This document shows, piece after piece, positions 58,300 through 64,000 of a DNA stretch of 64,000 bases. This stretch comes from Mycobacterium asiaticum (lineage in GTDB: Bacteria; Actinomycetota; Actinomycetes; Mycobacteriales; Mycobacteriaceae), in NCBI RefSeq assembly GCF_001668675.1, contig NZ_LZKQ01000127.1, positions 1 through 64,000 of the forward strand. Direction: 5' to 3'. The translations under genes were made by a program, and so were the position numbers. The notes below the pieces were generated by a model, which was not told the DNA's origin, ran no database searches, and was given only the letters and a program-made list of their open reading frames with translations. Every line of letters begins with the position of its first letter. Position 1 is the stretch's first letter.

Positions 58300-59394
58300 T
58301 TGGCCATTCGAGTCGTGCAATGGGCGACCGGCGCGGTTGGCCGCGCCGCGCTTCAGGAGCTCATTGAGAATCCGGATTTCCAGCTGGTCGGCGTGCTGGT
58401 ATACGACCCCGCCAAGGCGGGCATGGACGCCGGGGCATTGTGCGGTTTGCCGCCCACCACCGGGGTGCGCGCCACGACCGACAAAGACGAGATCGTCGCA
58501 CTGGGCGCGGACGTCGTCGTGCACGCGGCAAGCAAGGCCCACGCCGTGGAGACCAACGCCGAGGATATCTGCCGATTGCTCGCGGCCGGCACCAACGTCA
58601 TCACCACCACGTCCTACAACCACCTGCCCACCTACGGCGCCGATACCGAGGCGGCGTTCGTGCAGGCGTGCCGGCAAGGCGGGTCGCGATTCCACGCCGC
58701 GGGGGAGAATCCCGGGTTCATGTTCGAGCGACTCGTCGCGACCGTGACTGGGTTGAGCAAGACGATCGACCGGATCGATCTCTACGAGGCCACCGACGTC
58801 TCGGCCGTCCCCAGCCGCCCGATGCTTGTCGACCTGATGGGCATGGGACGCCCACCCGGAGACGTCAGCATCGATTCACCGATCATCAAGAAGCTCGACA
58901 TGGCCTACCGTCAGGCGCTCAACGCCACCGCCGACATCCTGGGCATCACCCTCTCGCATATCGACATAGCGGTGGATGCCACCACACTGCCGCACGACAT
59001 CGAGGTCACCGCCGGCCGGATAGCGGCGGGAACTGTTGTGGGACAGCGGTTCTCCTGGGTGGGCCACTGGTCAGGCCGGCCGCTGCTGGCTATCCACGAG
59101 GAATGGGTGCTGACCCGCAACCTTCCCCAGTGGGGTCTGACCCCACTGCGGCCCGGGGAGAAAGCACCGCTGATTCGCGCGGTGATCAAGGGAGTGCCGA
59201 GCTTCGAACTGCAACTGGATGTCGGCTGGGATGGACAGTTGCCCAACGGCCAGCACGCCATGCCCGGTCATTTGATGATCGCGATGGGGGCGGTCCGCGC
59301 CATCCCCTACGTGCTGAGTGAACCGCCCGGCATCGTGACAGCGCCGGTGTTCGGCGCCATCCAATTAGCGGGCAGCCACGCCGACGGCGCGTGA
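58300..59394 (+). CDS. DapB-like NAD(P)-dependent dehydrogenase (paralog 4)
   Basis: A 364-residue protein with AIRVVQWATGAVGRAALQEL, GTNVITTTSYNHL, HAAGENPGFMFERLV and EPPGIVTAPVFG. The start is TTG 58300, with GGAG at 58289-58292. It is the fourth paralog, with the central loop altered to NPGFMFER. It diverges from the P450 and shares tandem operators with it. Its end overlaps the convergent binding-protein gene by 30 bp. Substrate unknown; coupling to P450 products is an inference. Confidence 0.83.
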   Translation: MAIRVVQWATGAVGRAALQELIENPDFQLVGVLVYDPAKAGMDAGALCGLPPTTGVRATTDKDEIVALGADVVVHAASKAHAVETNAEDICRLLAAGTNVITTTSYNHLPTYGADTEAAFVQACRQGGSRFHAAGENPGFMFERLVATVTGLSKTIDRIDLYEATDVSAVPSRPMLVDLMGMGRPPGDVSIDSPIIKKLDMAYRQALNATADILGITLSHIDIAVDATTLPHDIEVTAGRIAAGTVVGQRFSWVGHWSGRPLLAIHEEWVLTRNLPQWGLTPLRPGEKAPLIRAVIKGVPSFELQLDVGWDGQLPNGQHAMPGHLMIAMGAVRAIPYVLSEPPGIVTAPVFGAIQLAGSHADGA

Positions 59395-60510
59395 AATGTT
59401 CTCGCTCGGCGCGGCATGGAACACGTGGGCCGAGCCGTCCGGCAGTACCCGACGAGCGATCAGGTAATCCGAGCCCAGCCAGCCTTGCCGAATGTAACGG
59501 CCGAACCTCAGAAAGGTGCCCGGTGCTCCGCTCGCGGACGGAATGAGCTTGACCTGTTCGATGCCGAGCTTGACCCCTTCGCCGGTCAGCGGGCGCGCCA
59601 GTGCCAGCCCGCGAGCGATGACGGTTGCGGCGTCGTGGGACAGGCCCGGCATCGAGTGGCCCGGCCGGCGTCCGTATCGCGCCTCGAATCGATCCAGGAA
59701 CGCCTGCCCGACCGGGTTGCGTTCGTCGTAGCTGTCCAGGCCGATCCAGCCCGAGAGGTGATGCATCCATTCGGCATTGATGTGGGCCATCTCGAAAGCG
59801 GTTGTGGTGTAACGGGGCGGATCCCAGCCGGCTTCCCGCAGCGCGTCGGTGAAGCCCCACAATCCATGGCCAAACCCCACATGCACCAGGGCATCGGGGT
59901 CGGCGGCGCGTAACGCTGCCACCGCTGCGGCCTTGTCGGCTTCCACCTGCGGGATGGCGACCGTAGTGACGACATTCAAACCCGCTGTCGAGTAGGCCTT
60001 TTCGGTGAACGAGAGATATTCCTTACCGATCAACGACGCTTCGTACGCGATCGCGATCCGGAATCGACCGTCGCCGATCATCACCGCGGCAAGCATTACC
60101 GGCTCTTCGGCCATGGAGCCGTTGTTCAGCGCGAAGCACCACTCCCCCAGCGCACCTTCGGATCCCGACAACGTGATGATCGGGACCTTGGCCGTCGCAT
60201 CGACATGCGGACGCAGCGGCACTACGTTGTCGGAGACCCACGGCCCGAAGACGGCCAGGCACCCCTCGTCAACCAGTTCATCGAAGGCGCGTTCCACCGC
60301 CTGGTAAGTGCCGTTCGGCAGTCCGACAACATTGCGTTGGATCAACTCGACCGGCCGATCGATCAGCCCCGAGGCAAATGCCTCCTCCATAACCAACTGC
60401 ACTGCGGCAACGGTGTTGTTGTCGGTGTCGCCACTGGTCGGGTAGTCGTTCAGCAATCCCACCTTGAGGGGCGCAACCGAGCCGTATGCGCGAACTCCGT
60501 CGTCAGCCAT
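59365..60510 (-). CDS. Periplasmic-binding-protein-fold protein without signal peptide
   Basis: A 381-residue protein of the branched-chain amino acid/amide-binding fold (PBP type I): LKVGLLNDYPTSGDTDN start, VELIQRNVVGLPNGTYQAVERAF, CLAVFGPWVSDNVVPL, IAIAYEASLIGKEY and GHSMPGLSHDAATVIARGL. Members feed ABC transporters or sense ligands. It has no signal peptide or lipobox, so it is probably cytoplasmic. ATG 60510 lies 6 bp below the operator at 60517, so it is leaderless. It diverges from the TetR gene. A sensor of the ligand or a chaperone for it are possible; no ABC transporter genes are nearby. Confidence 0.82.
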   Translation of the reverse strand: MADDGVRAYGSVAPLKVGLLNDYPTSGDTDNNTVAAVQLVMEEAFASGLIDRPVELIQRNVVGLPNGTYQAVERAFDELVDEGCLAVFGPWVSDNVVPLRPHVDATAKVPIITLSGSEGALGEWCFALNNGSMAEEPVMLAAVMIGDGRFRIAIAYEASLIGKEYLSFTEKAYSTAGLNVVTTVAIPQVEADKAAAVAALRAADPDALVHVGFGHGLWGFTDALREAGWDPPRYTTTAFEMAHINAEWMHHLSGWIGLDSYDERNPVGQAFLDRFEARYGRRPGHSMPGLSHDAATVIARGLALARPLTGEGVKLGIEQVKLIPSASGAPGTFLRFGRYIRQGWLGSDYLIARRVLPDGSAHVFHAAPSENISRAVGVAAR

Positions 60511-60516
60511 ACCGGC

Positions 60517-60536
60517 AACCTACAGTACGAATGTTG
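60517..60536. promoter_or_regulatory. Operator of the 60551 TetR regulator
   Basis: AACCTACA-GTACG-AATGTTG (20 bp) matches the operator at 58231 at 16 of 20 positions. It covers the gap between the binding-protein gene (60510) and TetR (60551), and lies beside the TetR -10 box TAGTAT (60538-60543). Confidence 0.7.
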
Positions 60537-60550
60537 CTAGTATCGTCGTC

Positions 60551-61183
60551 ATGGCGCAGCGCGGCGGATCCAACGAAGATCTCCGCGCCCGCGGCGACCG
60601 AACCCGCCGCGACCTGATAGACGCGGGCCGCGAATTGTTCGTGCAGCGCGGTTACTTCAACACCAGCATCGGCGATCTCGTCGACAAGTCGGGAGTGGGC
60701 ACCCGCGGCGCCTTCTACCATCACTTCAAAGACAAAGCGGAGTTGTTCCGCGCCGTGTTCGAAGAGGTCGAGAACGACCTCACGTTGCGCTCCATCGCAG
60801 CTCCGCCCCAGGGCACGGACCCGTGGCAGCGACTCTCCCGCGGACTGCACGGTTTCCTCGATGCGGCATTGGAACCGGAAGTCCAGCGCGTGATGCTGGT
60901 CGATGGTCCGGCCGTGCTCGGTTGGCGCGAGCTGCGTGCCATTCAAGAGAACAACAGCATCGCGCTCATCAACGAGAAGGTCCGTGAGGCCATAGCCGAC
61001 GGGATCATCGACGACCAACCGGTCGGAGAACTCACGCACATGATCGTCGCCGCTGTCGAGGAGGCTTCGAAATTGGTGGCGCACGCCGCCAACCCCACCC
61101 AGGCACGCCGCAGAGCTGCCAAGATCCTCGACCGCCTGCTGTTGAGTTTCGCGGTCGAGCCGCCAAAAGTACTGCGTCGGTGA
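60551..61183 (+). CDS. TetR family transcriptional regulator
   Basis: A 210-residue TetR protein. Helix-turn-helix: TSIGDLVDKSGVGTRGAFYHHF (about residues 38-60), preceded by RTRRDLIDAGRELFVQRGYFN. The ligand domain includes VMLVDGPAVLGW, also present in other actinobacterial TetR proteins of the AcrR type. The leaderless promoter has TAGTAT 7 bases before the ATG. It probably represses itself, the signal-less binding protein, the second P450 and the DapB-like reductase through the shared AACCTACA operator. The ligand is unknown. Confidence 0.92.
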   Translation: MAQRGGSNEDLRARGDRTRRDLIDAGRELFVQRGYFNTSIGDLVDKSGVGTRGAFYHHFKDKAELFRAVFEEVENDLTLRSIAAPPQGTDPWQRLSRGLHGFLDAALEPEVQRVMLVDGPAVLGWRELRAIQENNSIALINEKVREAIADGIIDDQPVGELTHMIVAAVEEASKLVAHAANPTQARRRAAKILDRLLLSFAVEPPKVLRR

Positions 61184-61221
61184 TCTCGATGCTGAAATCG
61201 CAACATTCCCATCACCCATGC

Positions 61222-61237
61222 GGAAATGCTAATTTCC
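61222..61237. promoter_or_regulatory. Perfect regulon palindrome, GGAAAT-GCTA-ATTTCC
   Basis: All 6 arm pairs are complementary, and it fully matches the consensus GNNAAY-N4-RTTNNC. It lies 76 bp before the SDR leader ORF and 92 bp from the SDR start at 61314. Confidence 0.7.
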
Positions 61238-61297
61238 ATAAATCACCTACAGATCCTCCGGAAACAGCTCCGCCTCGACTTCCGCACTAGGAGGCCC

Positions 61298-61321
61298 ATG
61301 TCCACGAGAACCAATGCCTGA
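61298..61321 (+). other. Seven-codon leader ORF overlapping the SDR start
   Basis: A strong AGGAGG precedes ATG 61298; the ORF encodes MSTRTNA and stops at TGA 61319-61321, overlapping the SDR ATG at 61314. The SDR itself has no ribosome site, so it may be translated by termination-reinitiation from this minicistron. Confidence 0.45.
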
Positions 61322-62105
61322 CCAGCAACGGCCGCTACGGGTCGCGGTCGTCGGCGCCTCAGCCGGCCTGGGCCGCTGCATCGGCACCGGACTCGCCAAG
61401 CGGGGCGCACAGGTCGCGCTGCTGGCCCGTCGTTACGAACGATTGGTTGATGCCGCGAAGGAGGCCGGTAATGGCGCGGTCGCCGTGGCCTGTGACGTCA
61501 CCGTCGCCGACACCTGCCAACAGGCCATCGCCGAAGTCGCCGGGGCGTTGGGCGGCTTGGACGCCCTGGTGTACACGACCGGGATGGGTGTGCTGGCACC
61601 CCTGGCGGAGGTCACGGCCGAGCAATGGGCAACGTTGTTCGCCACCAACGTTATTGGCGCTTCGCTGATCACCGCCGCTGCCGCACCACACTTGGCGGCG
61701 GCGAGCGGCTCGGCCGTCTATCTGTCGTCGTTGAGCGCCTCCTATACGACGCCGTGGCCAATGCTGGGTTCCTACGCGGTTACCAAGAGTGCGCTGGACA
61801 AGCTCGTCGAGGCGTGGCGTATCGAGCATCCGGAGATCGGCTTCACCCGGCTCGCCGTGGGCGACAGTCTCGGCGGAACCGGTGACTCGCAGACCGAGTT
61901 CAACAAGAACTGGGATCCGGATGTCCTGGAAAAGGCCATCAGGTTCTGGATGGAGAACAAATACATGCTGGGCGGGTTGATTGACGCCGAACATCTGACC
62001 GACCTGGTCCACAACGTGATCCGTTGCGGGAATAGTGGTTTCATCCCTTACCTCACGTTCGCCCCACGTGCCTCCAGCGCGGTGAAGGAACTGCGGAAAT
62101 GGTGA
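61314..62105 (+). CDS. SDR family oxidoreductase (type shared with 55028)
   Basis: A 263-residue SDR with VVGASAGLGRCIGTGL, VYTTGMGVLAPL, LSSLSASYTTPWPMLG, YAVTK and EAWRIEHPEIGFTRLAVG. It is a paralog of the gene at 55028. It lies 25 bp before the alcohol dehydrogenase, as SDR and NDMA-type dehydrogenase genes often do in mycobacteria. It probably acts on the same alcohol, aldehyde or ketone. The start at 61314 is fixed by the lack of an in-frame alternative. Confidence 0.86.
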   Translation: MPDQQRPLRVAVVGASAGLGRCIGTGLAKRGAQVALLARRYERLVDAAKEAGNGAVAVACDVTVADTCQQAIAEVAGALGGLDALVYTTGMGVLAPLAEVTAEQWATLFATNVIGASLITAAAAPHLAAASGSAVYLSSLSASYTTPWPMLGSYAVTKSALDKLVEAWRIEHPEIGFTRLAVGDSLGGTGDSQTEFNKNWDPDVLEKAIRFWMENKYMLGGLIDAEHLTDLVHNVIRCGNSGFIPYLTFAPRASSAVKELRKW

Positions 62106-62130
62106 GTCAGATCTTGCAAGGGAGCCGGCA

Positions 62131-63294
62131 ATGAAGTCCAGGGCGGCAGTGTTGCGGGGAGTCGGTGTCGACTGGGAGGTAACCGAGGTCGAGCTCGATC
62201 CCCCGCACGCCGGCGAGGTCCTGGTGAAAATGGCCTACGCGGGGATCTGTCACTCCGACGAGCACTTCCACAGCGGCGACAGTGTGCCGACGCCGGACAT
62301 GGAGGAGATGATGCGGACTGCCGGACTTCCGGTGCCGGAGTGGTTCCCGATGCTCGGCGGTCACGAAGGTTCCGGCGTCGTCGAGGCGGTCGGACCCGAG
62401 GTGAAGACCTTGAAACCCGGTGACCACGTTGCTGTCTCGTTTTTTCCCGCCTGCGGCAACTGCCGGTGGTGTACGACGGGCCACACCTATCTGTGCGACG
62501 TCGGCGCCGACATCTACGACAAGGCGATGACCACCGACCACACCCGGCGGCGTCACCTTGACGGTGAAGACCTGATGGCGATGATGCAGGTCGGCACCTT
62601 CTCCGAATACGTGGTGGCCTCCGAACGTTCGCTCGTCCGGGTGCACGATTGGATTCCCCTGGAGGCCGCTTCCCTGGTGTCCTGCGGTGTGACGACGGGG
62701 TTCGGCTCGGGTTCGGTTGCGGCCGGCACCGAGGCGGGTGACACCGTCGTGGTGATCGGCGTCGGAGGCATCGGCATGAACGCCGTCCAGGGCGCGAAAA
62801 TCGCTGGCGCCAAACACATCGTCGCGGTCGATCCCAACGAGTTCAAACGCCAGATGGCACCCACTTTCGGAGCCACACACACCGCTGTCGACACCGGTGC
62901 CGCCCTGGAACTGGTCAAGGAGATCACCTGGGGTGTCATGGCCGACCGGGTTGTCCTCACCCCGGGTGTCGTGCCCGTGGACATGGTGATGATCGCGATG
63001 ATGATGCTGCGCAAAGGGGGCACCTGCGTGCTGACCGGCATGCCCAAGATCACCGACCTGATGGTGCCCATGGTCTTGAGCGACATGGTCAGCTCGTGCA
63101 AAACCTTCAAGGGCGCGCTTTACGGCGAGATGAATCCGCGCGAGGCCATGCCGAAACTGCTCTCGATGTATGAAGCCGGCCTGATCAAGCTTGACGAACT
63201 CGTCACGCAGAAGTACAAACTCGACGACATCAACGAGGCAATGGTCGATCTCCGCGAGGGCAACAACATCCGCGGTGTCATCGCCTTCGACTGA
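62131..63294 (+). CDS. Zinc-type alcohol dehydrogenase, NDMA-dependent-like
   Basis: A 387-residue MDR alcohol dehydrogenase. Catalytic zinc ligands are Cys40 (GICHSDEH), His78 (GGHEGSG) and Cys185 (SCGVTTG). Structural-zinc Cys108, Cys111, Cys114 and Cys122 are all present, and the NAD loop is GVGGIG at 210-215. The extended segment DKAMTTDHTRRRHLDGEDL is typical of NDMA-dependent, mycofactocin-linked dehydrogenases. It oxidises primary alcohols to aldehydes. It has GGGAG about 8 bases upstream of the ATG. It is the last gene of the 61314 operon, meeting the convergent LLM gene with no gap. Confidence 0.93.
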   Translation: MKSRAAVLRGVGVDWEVTEVELDPPHAGEVLVKMAYAGICHSDEHFHSGDSVPTPDMEEMMRTAGLPVPEWFPMLGGHEGSGVVEAVGPEVKTLKPGDHVAVSFFPACGNCRWCTTGHTYLCDVGADIYDKAMTTDHTRRRHLDGEDLMAMMQVGTFSEYVVASERSLVRVHDWIPLEAASLVSCGVTTGFGSGSVAAGTEAGDTVVVIGVGGIGMNAVQGAKIAGAKHIVAVDPNEFKRQMAPTFGATHTAVDTGAALELVKEITWGVMADRVVLTPGVVPVDMVMIAMMMLRKGGTCVLTGMPKITDLMVPMVLSDMVSSCKTFKGALYGEMNPREAMPKLLSMYEAGLIKLDELVTQKYKLDDINEAMVDLREGNNIRGVIAFD

Positions 63295-64000
63295 TCACCG
63301 GCCCTGGTAGGCCTGGACCTGGGCGGCCAACTCGTCGAGTATGCGGAGCGATTCGTCACGTGGCTCGGTGGGCAATCGCAGCGCCAACTGGCCGAATCCC
63401 AACTCGTTGGCCGTATCCCAATAGTGTGGCTTCGCCGGTGTGCCGAACATCGCCAACGGGACGTCGCGTCCGCTGGCCTGACGCAGTTGGTCGACACGGT
63501 GGCGCAGCCGCTCTCCGGGAAGGGGATTGGATATCCAGCCGGCGTCGTGGCGGATCACCCGTTTGACGGTGGCATCGGAGTCACCGCCGATGAAGATGGG
63601 TGGATGTGGCTGTTGTACCGGCTTGGGGCGGCTGTAGGAGGCGTCGAAGTCGACGAACTTGCCGTGATACTCCGCTGGTTCGGTGGTCCACAGCGCCCTG
63701 ATGGCCTCGATGCGCTCGTCGAGCAGCTTGCCGCGCGTCTTGGGGTTGGTGCCATGGTGACGTAACTCTTCGATGTTCCAGCCGGCGCCGACCCCGAATA
63801 CGAAACGTCCGTTGGAGATCAGGTCGATGCTGGCGGCTTCCTTGGCGGTGATGATCGGATCGCGTTGAATCAGTAGCGCAATCCCGGTGAACAACTCGAT
63901 GGACGAGGTGACCGCTGCCGCCGCGGCCAGCGTGACGAACGGATCGAGGGTCCGGTAATAGATGGCCGGTAGCTCGCCACCGGCCGGGTACGGGGTTTCC
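63295..64000 (-). CDS. LLM class F420-dependent oxidoreductase (start off the right edge)
   Basis: The frame is open to the right edge, so the N-terminus is missing; a TTG-based start at 63894 is rejected because homology clearly continues. Visible from the right edge: TPYPAGGELPAIYYRTLDPF, then TSSIELFTGIALLIQRDP, LISNGRFVFGVGAGWNIEEL, HPPIFIGGDSDATVKR and AGWISNP, typical of F420-dependent LLM proteins. The C-terminal half is a conserved barrel closing. About 235 residues are in view. It may be unrelated to the cluster. Confidence 0.88.
   Translation of the reverse strand, partial: ETPYPAGGELPAIYYRTLDPFVTLAAAAAVTSSIELFTGIALLIQRDPIITAKEAASIDLISNGRFVFGVGAGWNIEELRHHGTNPKTRGKLLDERIEAIRALWTTEPAEYHGKFVDFDASYSRPKPVQQPHPPIFIGGDSDATVKRVIRHDAGWISNPLPGERLRHRVDQLRQASGRDVPLAMFGTPAKPHYWDTANELGFGQLALRLPTEPRDESLRILDELAAQVQAYQGR

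Noticed and set aside
9064..61237. KstR or KstR2 sites (steroid regulon)
   Set aside because: KstR uses AAC-N2-GTT and KstR2 CAAG-N2-CTTG. The repeated sites here have a 4-base spacer and different arms, so the regulon is not obviously either.
1..64000. CRISPR arrays, insertion sequences, prophage, tRNA or rRNA genes
   Set aside because: No spaced direct repeats, transposase or integrase motifs, or RNA gene sequences were seen on reading; small tRNAs could be missed by eye.

Overview
The window looks like chromosome of a Mycobacterium species. Supporting signs: high GC throughout; many GTG and TTG starts; ATGA/GTGA start-stop overlaps; a WS/DGAT acyltransferase; F420/flavin luciferase-like monooxygenases; two SDRs of the mycofactocin-coupled type (GAARGQG); an NDMA-dependent-type alcohol dehydrogenase; paired acyl-CoA dehydrogenases; leaderless promoters (TANNNT about 7 nt before ATG). 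I see no rRNA, tRNA, insertion sequence, phage gene or CRISPR. Coding density is very high. No gap exceeds about 165 bp; the larger ones (39250-39413, 12579-12719, 61184-61313, 54904-55027, 1365-1482) hold promoters and operators or nothing I can identify.

Layout. 1-9 kb: an edge-truncated phospholipase D, an SDR plus SnoaL-like protein, a TetR-controlled SRPBCC/TetR/LLM operon diverging from DUF2855 and DUF4345 genes, then nitroreductase, DapB-like reductase and acyl-CoA dehydrogenase. 9-20 kb: WS/DGAT, acyl-CoA dehydrogenase, TetR, amidohydrolase, a minus operon (HpaI-type aldolase, TauD-type dioxygenase, 2-hydroxyacid dehydrogenase, enoyl-CoA hydratase), an Ltp2-like thiolase/aldolase with its DUF35 partner, and a CoA ligase. 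21-29 kb: SDR, hydratases, a MaoC-like dehydratase, acyl-CoA dehydrogenase and ligase, mostly with 4-bp overlaps. 30-34 kb: two micro-proteins, two unknown membrane proteins, an SDR pair and an amidohydrolase. 34-43 kb: ligase, two acyl-CoA dehydrogenases and an amidohydrolase diverging from acyl-CoA dehydrogenase, LLM, isochorismatase-like protein, amidohydrolase and MaoC. 43-50 kb: a fused CaiB protein, P450, CaiB protein, SnoaL and ligase. 50-64 kb: three more DapB-like reductases, SDRs, an AveC-like membrane protein with a micro-ORF, a second P450, a signal-less periplasmic-binding-type protein, TetR, SDR, alcohol dehydrogenase and an edge-truncated LLM gene.

Together this is a catabolic supercluster: four CoA ligases, six acyl-CoA dehydrogenases, five enoyl-CoA hydratases, two MaoC-type dehydratases, eight SDRs, four amidohydrolase-2 proteins (candidate ring or C-C cleaving enzymes), an Ltp2/DUF35 retro-aldolase pair, two CoA-transferase genes and two P450s. 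The content resembles steroid, terpenoid or alicyclic acid degradation. The actual substrate cannot be read from sequence.

The most notable non-coding result is a 16-bp palindrome, GAGAAT-N4-ATTCTC with degenerate form GNNAAY-N4-RTTNNC. I found 17 copies by eye, all at promoters between about 9 and 61 kb. It appears to tie most operons into one regulon whose regulator I cannot name. Separate operator sets mark two local TetR regulators, and a third TetR gene has its own nested palindrome upstream. The most novel coding piece is the membrane module at 30.3-31.7 kb.
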